Notes under the pieces: model-generated
The model's database searches: none
Seen by the model: only the letters and a program-made list of their open reading frames with translations
Told to the model about the DNA's origin: nothing
Translations under genes and position numbers: made by a program
Origin: Mucilaginibacter tolerans
GTDB taxonomy: Bacteria; Bacteroidota; Bacteroidia; Sphingobacteriales; Sphingobacteriaceae
Assembly: GCF_030519375.1 (NCBI RefSeq)
Contig: NZ_JAUMKB010000008.1
Coordinates: forward strand, 62,001 to 126,000
Length of the DNA: 64,000 bases
Direction of reading: 5' to 3'
Part shown: positions 53,501 to 63,475 of the stretch, in pieces
Position numbering within the stretch: the stretch's first letter is position 1
Layout of the letters: every line of letters begins with the position of its first letter

Positions 53501-54178
53501 ATGAAATTCACCTATTATGGACACGCTGCATTCGAGATAGAAACGGGCGGTAAAAAACTACTTTTTGATCCATTTATTACGCATAACGAATTGGCTAAAC
53601 ATATTGATGTCAATAGCCTGAAGCCTGATTATATCCTGCTTTCACACGGACATGGGGATCATTTTGCTGATTTTTTTACAATTCAAAAAAATAGTCGCGC
53701 CAAAGTGATCTGCATTTATGATATCCTGGTATGGATTGGAAACAAAGGTGTAACCAATGTACATGGGATGAATATTGGCGGAAGTTTTAATTTCGATTTT
53801 GGCCGTGTAAAAATGGTAAATGCTGTTCATTCCAGCTCAATGCCGGATGGTTCATACGGCGGTAATCCTGCAGGATTTGTTATTTATACAGGTGGAAAGA
53901 AGATCTATTTCGCTGGTGACACGGCACTTACCTACGATATGAAATTACTTGCCGACGAAAACATCGATTGGGCCATTTTACCCATCGGCGATAACTTTAC
54001 AATGGGGCCAGACGATGCTATCAAAGCCGCCAGCTTTATAAACTGTAAAAATGTGATAGGTGTTCATTATGATACATTCCCGCCAATAAAAATAAATAAG
54101 CAGGAAACATCTGAAAAGTTTGCTAAGGCCGGAGTAAATCTGAAACTGATACCTATCGGCGATAGCATAGAATTATAG
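53501..54178 (+). CDS. UPF0173-type metal-dependent hydrolase
   Basis: 225 aa, metallo-beta-lactamase fold. The metal motif SHGHGDH (HxHxDH) lies near residue 48, with FAGDTAL near 147 and GVHYDTF near 188. The start MKFTYYGHAAFEIETGGK is diagnostic of UPF0173. The substrate is unknown. GC content returns to the genomic level here, which marks the end of the accessory block. Confidence 0.94.
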   Translation: MKFTYYGHAAFEIETGGKKLLFDPFITHNELAKHIDVNSLKPDYILLSHGHGDHFADFFTIQKNSRAKVICIYDILVWIGNKGVTNVHGMNIGGSFNFDFGRVKMVNAVHSSSMPDGSYGGNPAGFVIYTGGKKIYFAGDTALTYDMKLLADENIDWAILPIGDNFTMGPDDAIKAASFINCKNVIGVHYDTFPPIKINKQETSEKFAKAGVNLKLIPIGDSIEL

Positions 54179-54191
54179 TTGAATATTTTAA

Positions 54192-54228
54192 CGAAAAATG
54201 CCCCACAAATCTCGTGAGGCATTTTTCG
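54192..54228. terminator. Bidirectional terminator
   Basis: cgaaaaatgcc (54192-54202) pairs perfectly with ggcatttttcg (54218-54228), with a small inner cac/gtg helix and A/T runs on both sides. It serves convergent UPF0173 and the small Lys/Met-rich gene. Confidence 0.85.
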
Positions 54229-54236
54229 TTCGAAGG

Positions 54237-54419
54237 TTACATTTTGGTCGTATCCTTCATTTTCTTTTTCATCTTCATTTTGTCACCCTTCTTCTTCATC
54301 TTCATTTTAACGGTGTCCTTCTTTGTGGTGTCCTGAACCATTTTTGTCGGTGTAAATGCAGAAGCGGTACTAACAAAACCAATTGCTGCTAAAGCAATCA
54401 TAGCAAGCGCCTTTTTCAT
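54237..54419 (-). CDS. Small secreted Lys/Met-rich protein
   Basis: 60 aa. Signal peptide of about 21 residues (MKKALAMIALAAIGFVSTASA). The rest is short, highly basic and repetitive (KMKMKKKGDKMKMKKKMK). Very small proteins of this type occur in Sphingobacteriaceae; the function is unknown. The repeats come from AAG/ATG-rich DNA. The terminator downstream supports expression as its own unit. Confidence 0.7.
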   Translation of the reverse strand: MKKALAMIALAAIGFVSTASAFTPTKMVQDTTKKDTVKMKMKKKGDKMKMKKKMKDTTKM

Positions 54420-54494
54420 AGTTTTAACGATTTTTTGGTTTGAATAATTACTAACAGTAACAATTCAATTACAAATTGTTTTTAAAAACTATAA

Positions 54495-55757
54495 TTAAAT
54501 GGTTGTTCCGTTGGGAATTATCGCCCTTTTCTTTATCACTACTATTCCATCTTGCACGGTATGCGTGCCATAATCACCATCTTCCAGCTTTTTGCCACCA
54601 CAGTTGATATTTACGTCGTTACCGATGTAAGTATTCTTGTCGATAATGGCATTCTTGATCACGCAGCGGTCGCCTATACCCATGATCGGCGAGTCACTTG
54701 CCCGCGACTCCTGTATCTGTTCCAGTGTCTGATAATTATCACTTCCCATTACATAGCAATTCTCGATAATCGTATCCTTCCCGATACGCGTACGGATTCC
54801 AATTATTGAGCGATATATGCGGCTGGCATTGATGATACATCCGTCAGCAATGATAGTTTTTTCCATGCTGCCTGAGACCTTTGAAGGTGGTAACATACGA
54901 GCACGGGTAAATATGTAATTCTTGTCGAACAGGTTGAATTGAGGGATATCATCTGTTAAGCCCAGATTAGCCTCAAAGAATGACGGAATGGTACCGATGT
55001 CGGTCCAGTAACCTTCATACTGATAGCTCAACACCGTATGACTTGGTATAGACTGCGGTATGATCTCCTTACCAAAGTCGGTCCGGTCATTGCCTTCCAA
55101 AAGGTCGAACAACGTTTTCCGGTTGAACATATAAATACCCATTGATGCAAGGTAATGCCTGCCTTGCTTCACCATCTCGTCGCTCACATCCGATTTCAGG
55201 TATTCAAAATCTTTTTTCGGTTTTTCTACAAATTGGGTGATCAGGCTGCTTTCATCCGTTTGCAAAATCCCGAAACCAGGTACGTCGTTGGCATGTACCG
55301 GGATGGTTGCGATAGATATTTCCGCATTATTGGTAATGTGATTTTTAATCATATCCTCAAAATCCATCTGGTATAGCTGGTCGCCAGAAAGGATCAGCAC
55401 ATAATCAAACTCATGTACCGCCAGGTGATGCAGGCTCTGACGAACCGCATCGGCAGTGCCCTGGAACCATGACACGCTGGAAGGCGTTTGCTCTGCAGCT
55501 AAAATATCGACAAAAGCATCGCTGAAACTGCTGAAGTGATATGTGTTTTTAATGTGCTTATTTAACGATGCCGAGTTGAACTGCGTCAATACGTAAATTC
55601 GCGTAATGCCAGAATGTAAACAGTTGGAGATAGGGATATCTACCAAACGGTATTTACCGGCGATAGGCACAGCCGGTTTTGAGCGGGTGGCGGTGAGCGG
55701 CGATAAGCGGCTTCCCTGGCCCCCTCCCAACACGATGCAAATTACTTTTGAGGTCAT
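54495..55757 (-). CDS. glgC: Glucose-1-phosphate adenylyltransferase
   Basis: 420 aa. N-terminal nucleotidyltransferase (VLGGGQGSRLSPLTATRSKPAVPI split over residues 8-32) and a left-handed beta-helix C-terminus (GMGDR region, IDKNTYIGNDVNI). It makes ADP-glucose for glycogen synthase. Its start overlaps the glgA stop by four bases, so the genes are translationally coupled. Allosteric control is expected. Confidence 0.96.
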   Translation of the reverse strand: MTSKVICIVLGGGQGSRLSPLTATRSKPAVPIAGKYRLVDIPISNCLHSGITRIYVLTQFNSASLNKHIKNTYHFSSFSDAFVDILAAEQTPSSVSWFQGTADAVRQSLHHLAVHEFDYVLILSGDQLYQMDFEDMIKNHITNNAEISIATIPVHANDVPGFGILQTDESSLITQFVEKPKKDFEYLKSDVSDEMVKQGRHYLASMGIYMFNRKTLFDLLEGNDRTDFGKEIIPQSIPSHTVLSYQYEGYWTDIGTIPSFFEANLGLTDDIPQFNLFDKNYIFTRARMLPPSKVSGSMEKTIIADGCIINASRIYRSIIGIRTRIGKDTIIENCYVMGSDNYQTLEQIQESRASDSPIMGIGDRCVIKNAIIDKNTYIGNDVNINCGGKKLEDGDYGTHTVQDGIVVIKKRAIIPNGTTI

Positions 55758-57178
55758 ATAACAGGATTTAAACTTTGATAAAGATCAATATATTCTTTGG
55801 CCGAACGATCCCATGAGAAGTCGAGCGCCATCATTCTTTTGCGTAGCAATTGTAAAAGAGCGGTATTAGCGTAAACCCCCACTGCACGCTCCACCGAGTT
55901 TACAATGTCAGCTGCGCTGGTTTGTAAAAAACGAATACCATATCCACCTTCATCGCCATAATCAATCACGGTATCTTTTAAGCCCCCCGTCACGCGTACA
56001 ATAGGTACGGTACCATATCGCATGGAGTACATTTGGTTCAGGCCGCAAGGCTCAACTCTGGATGGCATCAGCAAAAAATCGGAGCCGGCATATACCAGGT
56101 GTGCCAAGCTTTCATCATAACCAATAAAAGCATTGTATTGATTTGGAAATTGCTCTTTTAATGCAACTAATTCTTCCTGCGTTTTTACGTCGCCTGCACC
56201 TAATATAATAAAATTTACGCCATCGGGATGTGCCTCTATACTATTTTTTATCGCTTCGGGCAATACATCGGCACCTTTTTCAATAACCAGTCGCCCGATG
56301 AAGGATATTGTCGGTCTATCGGGCGATAAGCCAAACCTTTCGCAGAGTGCTATTTTGTTCTTTTGTTTTCCGGTAGATAATTGTCGCAAGGCATAGTTCT
56401 CGGGAATCATCGGGTCGGTCTTCGGGTTCCATACTTCGGTATCAATGCCGTTGAGTATACCTGTTCCCTTTGCACGTTCCATATAAAACAGGTACTCCAT
56501 CCCATTTGAATTATAAGTGAGCTCTTCCAGGTAAGTTGGCGATACAGCGGTATATCGCCAGCAGCATTTTACACCTGCCGCCAACGGGTTGATACCTCCG
56601 TTCCAATCGAGCAGACCAATTTTGGTCATGTCGATTTCAGGCAATAACGCAAGCTTGGTCCAGCTGAAAGCTCCATGATACTGACCGTTGTGTATGGTGA
56701 GTACGGTTGGCGTGTTGGCAAAGCGCAGGTACAATTTAGAGTTATTCATCAGGAATGGCACCAGGCCTGTGTGATGATCGTGGCAATGTATCAGATCGGG
56801 GGATTGCTGCGACCAGCTGATCCAGTCCAAAAACGCGATCTGAAAAGCAATAAACTGCTCAGTTTCATCAGGATATTCGTAAACGTTTTCCCGGTCGAGC
56901 AGCCCCGGTATTTTTATCAGGAAAAGCTCAAAACCCAATTTATTGGTCCGTTCTTTTAATATTTCAAAGTAAAAACGTTCGGAACCCAGCAATGACGAAG
57001 CTTGAAAAACTGTATCAAATTCATTTTCCTGGGTAAACTTACGGTTGTAAAAAGGCATTACTACAGCGGCCTCTATACCAAGCTGATTCTGGTATTTGGG
57101 TAGGGCGCCTACCACATCGGCCAGACCGCCGACTTTGGCAACAGGATAACATTCGGCGCTTAGGTGAAAAACTTTCAT
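55754..57178 (-). CDS. glgA: Glycogen synthase
   Basis: 474 aa, GT5. The N-terminal ADP-glucose motif KVGGLADVVGALPK (residues 16-29) and C-terminal LMPSRVEPCGLNQMYSM are diagnostic. It extends alpha-1,4-glucan from ADP-glucose made by GlgC. Upstream gene of the pair. The 208-base spacer to polA is AT-rich; I see no clear promoter match in it. Confidence 0.96.
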   Translation of the reverse strand: MKVFHLSAECYPVAKVGGLADVVGALPKYQNQLGIEAAVVMPFYNRKFTQENEFDTVFQASSLLGSERFYFEILKERTNKLGFELFLIKIPGLLDRENVYEYPDETEQFIAFQIAFLDWISWSQQSPDLIHCHDHHTGLVPFLMNNSKLYLRFANTPTVLTIHNGQYHGAFSWTKLALLPEIDMTKIGLLDWNGGINPLAAGVKCCWRYTAVSPTYLEELTYNSNGMEYLFYMERAKGTGILNGIDTEVWNPKTDPMIPENYALRQLSTGKQKNKIALCERFGLSPDRPTISFIGRLVIEKGADVLPEAIKNSIEAHPDGVNFIILGAGDVKTQEELVALKEQFPNQYNAFIGYDESLAHLVYAGSDFLLMPSRVEPCGLNQMYSMRYGTVPIVRVTGGLKDTVIDYGDEGGYGIRFLQTSAADIVNSVERAVGVYANTALLQLLRKRMMALDFSWDRSAKEYIDLYQSLNPVI

Positions 57179-57386
57179 TTATAGATGATATATCGGCTCA
57201 ATTTAAGCAAAGAATTACTTAAATAATCAATGCTGAACGGTATAATCTATGCAAAAAGTTAATTTTTATTTATTTGTATAGTCTATAGGTCAATTCGTTT
57301 TTAAAATATGTTCTATAATGGGATTTTATTGCAAAATCATTACTTTTTTGGTGTCCCAGATGCTGTATTTTATGAAAATGATAATA

Positions 57387-60197
57387 TCAATGTGCTTCAA
57401 GCCAGTTTGAACCGGTGCCGATTTCTACCATAATAGGCACTTCGGTTTTGATGGCGTTCTTCATGTTTTCCATGATGATCGGTTTTATTTTTTCCACTTC
57501 GTGGTTGGGTACGTCAAAAACCAACTCGTCATGAACCTGCATGGTCATGCGTGCATCCAGTTTCTGCGCTTTCATTTCACGGTGGATATTGATCATGGCC
57601 ACTTTGATCATATCCGCTGCCGAGCCCTGTATCGGAGCATTGATGGCGTTTCGCTCGGCAAAGCCCCGCACGGTAGCATTAGCTGAGTTGATGTCGCGCA
57701 GGTAGCGGCGACGGCCCTTCAGTGTACACACGTAACCATTTTCGCGGGCGAAATTCATGGTATCGCTCATATATTGCTTGATGCCCGGATACTGCGCAAA
57801 ATAATTTTCGATAATCTCGGCAGCTTCCTTACGCGGTATGCCCAGGTTCTGTGATAATCCGAATGCTGACTGCCCGTAGATAATCCCGAAATTAACTGCT
57901 TTAGCGTTGCGACGCTCGCTGCTGTCAACTTCATGCAGCTGTTTGCCATACACCTTTGCGGCCGTGGCCGTGTGGATATCGAGATTTTGCCTAAATGCAT
58001 CCATCATATTTTTATCCTTGCTGATCTCGGCGATGATACGCAATTCGATCTGTGAATAATCCGCCGATACGATGGTATGGTTCTGATCACGCGGTATAAA
58101 TGCTTTGCGTATCTCGCGGCCGCGCTCAGTGCGGATCGGTATATTTTGCAGGTTAGGATTGATCGAGCTTAAACGACCGGTTGCGGCAATAGCCTGATTA
58201 TAGGAAGTATGCACGCGGCCAGTTTTGGGATTCACCATCTGCGGTAGGGCATCTACATAGGTCGATTTTAATTTTTGCAGCTGACGGTAATCCAAAATAT
58301 CTCTAACAATATCGCTCTTTGACGCTAACGATAACAAAACATCTTCACCGGTCTGATACTGCCCGGTTTTGGTCTTTTTAGCTTTAGGGTCTAGCATCAA
58401 TTTCTCGAACAATACTTCGCCCAATTGTTTTGGCGACGCGATATTGAACCTTACGCCTGCTTTTTCATAAACGGTTTTCTCAAATTTGATGATATCGCTT
58501 TCCAACTCTTTGGAGAAGCCTTTGAGCATATCATGGTCAATGCGTACGCCTTCAAACTCCATATCGGCCAGCACGTAGATCAAAGGATATTCAATATCGT
58601 TTGCAAGCTTGTCGCCTTCTACTTCTTTCAGCTTAGGTTCAAAAACTGATTTGAGCTGTAAAGTAATGTCGGCATCCTCAGCGGCATAATCTTTTATTTT
58701 TTCAAATTCCACATCGCGCATATTGCCCTGCCCCTTACCTTTGGCGCCTATCAGTGTAGTGATAGATACCGGGCTGTAGCCCAAATAGTTTTCGGAAAGG
58801 ACATCCATATTATGGCGCGTATCCGGATCAATGATGTAATGCGCCAGCATGGTATCAAAGAGTTCACCTTTGATTTCAAGGCCGTACCATTTTAATACCA
58901 GCACATCGTATTTTATGTTTTGCCCGGTTTTGCTGATGGACGCATCTTCCAGTACTGATTTAAACTCATCCACAATTGCTTTTGCTTCTTTCTGGTCAGG
59001 GGGAACGGGGATATACCAGGCTTCGCCATGTTTTATGGCGAATGATAATCCCACCAACTCGCAGTCATTGGCATCGGTACCAGTGGTTTCGGTATCGAAG
59101 CAAATGCTCTTTTGCTGTTTCAGGGTTTTTATCAAGTCAGCCCGTTTTTCAGCAGTATCAACCAGATAATACTCATGCGGAGTATTACTGATGTTTTTAC
59201 CCGGAACAATATTAGGTTCATCGATATCAGTGATTTCCAACTGCATAGTTACCGGTCGGGCATCAGGCACAGGTTCTCCAAAAAGGTCAGTTTGTATGCT
59301 GACCGCCCTGGTTTCGGTAATGCTGAAATCCTCGCCAAATACGCGTTTGCCTAATGTTCTAAATTCAAGTTCGGCAAATAAAGGCTCTAATAAATCTTTG
59401 CTTGGCGCACACATTTCAAGTCCGGCTTCATCCAATTCAACGGGCGCATTCAGGTTGATGGTTGCCAATTTTTTAGATAGCAGACCCTGCTCGGCAAATT
59501 GCTCTACATTTTCGCGTTGCTTACCCTTTAACTCGTGACTATTGGCGATGATATTCTCAACTGAACCATATTGTTTAATCAGCAACTTGGCGGTTTTCTC
59601 ACCAATACCCGGTATGCCAGGAATATTATCTACCGCATCGCCCCACAGGCCCAGAATATCGATCACCTGTTCTACACGCTCCACTTCCCATTTTGCGAGT
59701 ACTTCCTTTACACCCAGGATTTCCATTTCGTTGCCCAGGCGCGCCGGTTTGTAAATTTTGATCTTCTCAGAAACTAACTGAGCAAAGTCCTTGTCCGGTG
59801 TCATGCAATACACATCATAACCCTTTGCTTCTGCTTTTTTTGCGAGGGTGCCGATGATGTCATCAGCCTCAAAACCGTCTGAAGTAATAACCGGTATATT
59901 AAACCCTAAAATGATCTTATAGATATAAGGGATCGCAGCCGCTAAATCTTCAGGCATGGCTTCGCGATGTGCTTTATAAGCCTCGAAATCGGTATGGCGC
60001 TCGGTAGGGGCTTCCGTGTCGAACACCACGGCCATGTGTGTTGGTTTTTCTTTCCTCAGTACCTCTAGCAGGGTATTGGTGAAACCCAGCATTGCCGAAG
60101 TATTCAGGCCGCCTGACGTAAAACGCGGGGCTTTACTTAACGCAAAATGTGCCCGGTAAATAAGGGCCATGCCATCCAAAAGAAAGAGTTTTTTCAT
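57387..60197 (-). CDS. polA: DNA polymerase I
   Basis: 936 aa, all three domains. 5' nuclease at about 1-290 (GFEADDIIGTLA, DKDFAQLV). 3'-5' exonuclease at about 345-540 with an intact FDTETTGTD (DEDD-type Asp/Glu), so proofreading is likely active. Polymerase at about 560-936 with motif A VSADYSQIELRI, motif B around RRNAKAVNFGIIYG and motif C MQVHDELVFD. It fills Okazaki and repair gaps. An intergenic dyad (gattacactga / tcagtgtaatc) lies upstream at 60204-60327. Confidence 0.98.
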   Translation of the reverse strand: MKKLFLLDGMALIYRAHFALSKAPRFTSGGLNTSAMLGFTNTLLEVLRKEKPTHMAVVFDTEAPTERHTDFEAYKAHREAMPEDLAAAIPYIYKIILGFNIPVITSDGFEADDIIGTLAKKAEAKGYDVYCMTPDKDFAQLVSEKIKIYKPARLGNEMEILGVKEVLAKWEVERVEQVIDILGLWGDAVDNIPGIPGIGEKTAKLLIKQYGSVENIIANSHELKGKQRENVEQFAEQGLLSKKLATINLNAPVELDEAGLEMCAPSKDLLEPLFAELEFRTLGKRVFGEDFSITETRAVSIQTDLFGEPVPDARPVTMQLEITDIDEPNIVPGKNISNTPHEYYLVDTAEKRADLIKTLKQQKSICFDTETTGTDANDCELVGLSFAIKHGEAWYIPVPPDQKEAKAIVDEFKSVLEDASISKTGQNIKYDVLVLKWYGLEIKGELFDTMLAHYIIDPDTRHNMDVLSENYLGYSPVSITTLIGAKGKGQGNMRDVEFEKIKDYAAEDADITLQLKSVFEPKLKEVEGDKLANDIEYPLIYVLADMEFEGVRIDHDMLKGFSKELESDIIKFEKTVYEKAGVRFNIASPKQLGEVLFEKLMLDPKAKKTKTGQYQTGEDVLLSLASKSDIVRDILDYRQLQKLKSTYVDALPQMVNPKTGRVHTSYNQAIAATGRLSSINPNLQNIPIRTERGREIRKAFIPRDQNHTIVSADYSQIELRIIAEISKDKNMMDAFRQNLDIHTATAAKVYGKQLHEVDSSERRNAKAVNFGIIYGQSAFGLSQNLGIPRKEAAEIIENYFAQYPGIKQYMSDTMNFARENGYVCTLKGRRRYLRDINSANATVRGFAERNAINAPIQGSAADMIKVAMINIHREMKAQKLDARMTMQVHDELVFDVPNHEVEKIKPIIMENMKNAIKTEVPIMVEIGTGSNWLEAH

Positions 60198-60203
60198 AAC
60201 ACG

Positions 60204-60327
60204 ATTACACTGATTTGTTAGGATTCCACCGATGATTAAGTGATTTCATAGATCGGTGAGTTTTTCAAAATTACAATTTAAGTTCACTCATCATTGGTGT
60301 AATCAAAAAAAACAATCAGTGTAATCA
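60204..60327. repeat. Intergenic dyad GATTACACTGATT
   Basis: gattacactgattt (60204-60217) has its complement aatcagtgtaatc at 60315-60327. It occupies the polA-tag spacer and resembles the other intergenic dyads in this window in layout, not in sequence. Confidence 0.6.
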
Positions 60328-60879
60328 TTTAAATGAACAATCGGGCAGGTGGTCGTTTACCATGCCCGTGGCTTGCATATGTGCATAGCAGATAGTAGTG
60401 CCAAAAAACTTAAAGCCGCGCTTTTTCATGTCTTTGCTTATCGCATCGGATATGGGCGTGCTGGCAGGAATCTTATCAGTGTAATTGACGATAGGCTTAC
60501 CATCAGGCATAAAGCTGTACAGGTATTTATCAAATGAGCCAAACTCTTTTTGTACCTCGATGAATTTTTGTGCATTATTCACCGATGCCAATATTTTCAG
60601 TCTGTTGCGGATAATGCCTGTATCCTGCATCAGGCGCTCTACGTCCACGTCCGTAAAGGCAGCTACTTTTTTTACATCAAAGTCAGCAAAAGCCTTACGA
60701 TAACCTTCACGACGGCGCAATATGGTGATCCAACTTAAACCCGCCTGTGCTGATTCGAGTATCAGGAATTCAAACAACTTTTTATCGTCATGAACTTCCT
60801 TGCCCCATTCTTCGTCATGGTATTTAATGTAGAGTTCATCGGTCCCGGGCCAGATACAGCGTTTTAATTCGGTTGGCAT
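60325..60879 (-). CDS. tag: DNA-3-methyladenine glycosylase I
   Basis: 184 aa. It excises 3-methyladenine from alkylated DNA. The start RCIWPGTDELYIKYHDEEWG holds the zinc Cys and the conserved HDEEWG. LILESAQAGLSWITIL includes the catalytic Glu region, and C-terminal CYAHMQATGMVNDH gives further zinc ligands. It sits next to polA; an alkyltransferase-like gene is 3 kb away. Confidence 0.96.
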   Translation of the reverse strand: MPTELKRCIWPGTDELYIKYHDEEWGKEVHDDKKLFEFLILESAQAGLSWITILRRREGYRKAFADFDVKKVAAFTDVDVERLMQDTGIIRNRLKILASVNNAQKFIEVQKEFGSFDKYLYSFMPDGKPIVNYTDKIPASTPISDAISKDMKKRGFKFFGTTICYAHMQATGMVNDHLPDCSFK

Positions 60880-60942
60880 AATTTGTGTTTTGATAGGTAA
60901 ATATATAATTTATTGGTCTGCGGTTTTGCCTGAATCACTCAC

Positions 60943-61287
60943 TCAGATACCATTCAACTCATCCCAGTATTCAACAGCTCTGCGGTAATGCGGTATCACA
61001 ATCGATCCACCTACTAAATTTGCGATCATAAATATCTCATCCATTTCATCGTTATTGACACCTGCCTCGTGGCACTTGCCCAAATGATATTTAATACAAT
61101 CATCGCAGCGTAACACCATGGACGCTACCAGCCCCAGCATTTCCTTAGTCTTTACATCCAGCGCACCTTCGGCATAAGTAGTTGTGTCGAGCGCAAAAAA
61201 GCGTTTGATATTGGTGTTGGCCGACTCCATTATCCTGTCGTTCATTTTGGTACGATAAGCGTTGAAGTCATCTACTAGTTTTCCCAT
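60943..61287 (-). CDS. Carboxymuconolactone decarboxylase-family protein
   Basis: 114 aa. CxxC motif in VLRCDDCIKYHLGKCHEAGV near residue 63, with the following His, as in AhpD-like peroxidase reductants. It more likely acts in thiol redox chemistry than on carboxymuconolactone. All-alpha, cytoplasmic. No peroxiredoxin gene adjoins. Confidence 0.9.
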   Translation of the reverse strand: MGKLVDDFNAYRTKMNDRIMESANTNIKRFFALDTTTYAEGALDVKTKEMLGLVASMVLRCDDCIKYHLGKCHEAGVNNDEMDEIFMIANLVGGSIVIPHYRRAVEYWDELNGI

Positions 61288-61412
61288 AAGTCATTTAAAT
61301 TAGTGATTGTCAGTTGATGAATTATCGATTTGTTTTTGGAGGGTTAAAGGTAAAAATCCTTTATCTTTAGCAGGTCATATCTTAGTAATAAACCTTCAAA
61401 AATTTACTGACT

Positions 61413-61790
61413 ATGGAAAGCCTGGCCCCCAATATTTTTGTTAGCAATATGTCCGAAACTATTGCATTTTATAAGATGCTCGGTTTTAATGTAACGATGT
61501 CGGTGCCCGAAAATGGCGATGACCTGGTTTGGGCGATGATGGTAAATGGCAATGTAACTATCATGTTCCAGACCTACGAAAGTTTGGGGGAAAGCCTGCC
61601 CGAAATTCAGCGCAAGGATGGCGGCTCACTCTTGCTATACATCAACCTGAAAAATATCAGACAATTTTTTGAGTCGGTAAAAGAAAAGGTTAAAGTGTTG
61701 AGCGGACTTGATGTGACTTTTTACGGCGCGACAGAGTTCTCCATCCTCGATAATAATAACTATGTGCTGACTTTTGCTGAACACGAATGA
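61413..61790 (+). CDS. VOC-family (glyoxalase/bleomycin) protein 1
   Basis: 125 aa, two beta-alpha-beta-beta-beta units. Opens LAPNIFVSNMSETIAFYKML, with GATEFSILDNNNYVLTFAE near the end. The expected first metal ligand position is occupied by Asn (PNIFV), so it may bind a ligand without metal catalysis. It overlaps the next VOC gene by four bases (ATGA). Confidence 0.88.
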   Translation: MESLAPNIFVSNMSETIAFYKMLGFNVTMSVPENGDDLVWAMMVNGNVTIMFQTYESLGESLPEIQRKDGGSLLLYINLKNIRQFFESVKEKVKVLSGLDVTFYGATEFSILDNNNYVLTFAEHE

Positions 61791-62158
61791 TAACTTTTAA
61801 AAGAACCAATCATATTAATATTTGTGTAACACCGGAGCAGCTGGAAGATGCTAGAGCTTTTTATACAGATGTGATCGGCCTGAAATTAATACCACGCCCT
61901 GATCACATCTTTAATAGTAAAGGTTATTGGTTCGACATCGGTGATATACAGTTGCACATCAGTGTCGAGCCACAAATGCCACGTTCAAACCGGCATACTG
62001 CATTTGAGGTCGAAGATGTGGCAGCAGCCAAAAAACTACTTGAAGTGCATAATGTTGAATTGGTAAAAGAGCCCGTAGTACCCGGCTGGGACAGGTTTGC
62101 CTTTTACGACCCCTTTGGAAACAGGATAGAGTTGATACAAATAGTTTCTGTTTTGTAA
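61787..62158 (+). CDS. VOC-family protein 2
   Basis: 123 aa. Start FKRTNHINICVTPEQLEDAR with a His in the first-strand metal position, LHISVEPQMP in the middle and FYDPFGNRIELIQ at the end with the terminal Glu. These three positions fit a metal-binding VOC enzyme such as a glyoxalase or dioxygenase; the substrate is unknown. Coupled to VOC protein 1. Confidence 0.9.
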   Translation: MITFKRTNHINICVTPEQLEDARAFYTDVIGLKLIPRPDHIFNSKGYWFDIGDIQLHISVEPQMPRSNRHTAFEVEDVAAAKKLLEVHNVELVKEPVVPGWDRFAFYDPFGNRIELIQIVSVL

Positions 62159-62218
62159 AAATTACTTTGTAGCAAGTATCGGGTTTAATACGGGGACAAA
62201 TAATATTACCTTCGGTAT

Positions 62219-63412
62219 ATGAATCCAACCCAAGCCATTACCAGAGCCAGGATCACATCCATTGATTTTTTACGAGGTACTATTATGATCATCATGGCAC
62301 TCGACCATGTAAGAGATTATTTGTTCTTTGGATCATTTTATTTTGATCCGCTCGATCTGGGAAAAACCAGCGGAGCGTTATTTTTCACCCGATGGATCAC
62401 ACATTTTTGTGCGCCTATATTTTTGCTGCTGGCAGGTACTTCAGCATACCTCATCGGGCAGAAAAAGACCAAAAAGGAACTGTCGGTTTTCCTGGTGAAA
62501 CGTGGTCTTTGGCTCATTCTATTAGAGATGGTGGTAACCAACTTCGCGTGGAACTTCAATATTACTTTTCCGATGTTTTTCTTTATCACTATATGGGCAT
62601 TGGGCTTAGGTATGATCATTCTGGCTGGATTAATATATCTGCCCAAAAGAGTAATCCTGGTGCTTAGTCTCCTGGTCATTTTCGGCCATAACCTGTTGGA
62701 TGGTATCCACTTTCCTGCCAATACATTAACTGAATTTGGCTGGTCGTTGCTTCACGAACAGGCATTTTTTACATGGCATAACGAGGTGTTGCTGGTAGGT
62801 TATCCCATCATTCCGTTATTTGCTGTGATGTCATTAGGGTATTGTCTTGGCGAATTGTATACGTCAGGATATGACTCGGAGAAAAGAAAAAAGATATTGA
62901 TCACAATTGGTGGGGCGGCCCTCATCTTATTTATTTTGCTCCGGTGGAGCAATCTTTACGGCGACCCTGTTAAGTGGAGCGAACAAAAAAACGGATTTTT
63001 TACTTTCTTGTCCTTTATCAAGGTGAATAAGTACCCGTTCTCGCTATTGTATACACTATTAACCATAGGATCGGCGCTTTTATTTTTAGGGTTTACCGAG
63101 CGACTGCAAAATGGGGTTGTAAAAGTGGTTTCTGTATACGGAAGAGTGCCGATGTTTTATTACCTCCTCCATATTTATGTTATCCATATAATTGCAATAA
63201 TAGCCTCGGCTCTTACCCCCGGCCAGGACTGGCATATTTGGTTCCTGAAAAAACCGGTGTGGTTTACTTCGGACCTGAAAGGCTATGGATTTTCGTTACC
63301 GGTAGCTTACCTGGTTTGGATTGGTATTGTTGTTGGACTGTACCCGCTTTGTAAATGGTACGACCGTTACAAACAAGGCAATAAGGATAAGTGGTGGTTG
63401 AGTTATATGTGA
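62219..63412 (+). CDS. DUF1624 / HGSNAT-like membrane protein
   Basis: 397 aa, ten or so TM helices. The N-terminal ITSIDFLRGTIMIIMALDHV is the signature of the DUF1624/acyltransferase-like family; the His in ALDHVRD would be the acetyl-transfer residue in the lysosomal relative HGSNAT. A second conserved segment is RVPMFYYLLHIYVIH. It may transfer acyl groups to a sugar or lipid across the membrane. ATG at 62219. Confidence 0.88.
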   Translation: MNPTQAITRARITSIDFLRGTIMIIMALDHVRDYLFFGSFYFDPLDLGKTSGALFFTRWITHFCAPIFLLLAGTSAYLIGQKKTKKELSVFLVKRGLWLILLEMVVTNFAWNFNITFPMFFFITIWALGLGMIILAGLIYLPKRVILVLSLLVIFGHNLLDGIHFPANTLTEFGWSLLHEQAFFTWHNEVLLVGYPIIPLFAVMSLGYCLGELYTSGYDSEKRKKILITIGGAALILFILLRWSNLYGDPVKWSEQKNGFFTFLSFIKVNKYPFSLLYTLLTIGSALLFLGFTERLQNGVVKVVSVYGRVPMFYYLLHIYVIHIIAIIASALTPGQDWHIWFLKKPVWFTSDLKGYGFSLPVAYLVWIGIVVGLYPLCKWYDRYKQGNKDKWWLSYM

Positions 63413-63475
63413 TGTGATTGAGGGATTATCAGAAAGATTTCAAGGGGGGAACTTAAATTGATCACTAACCTAATT

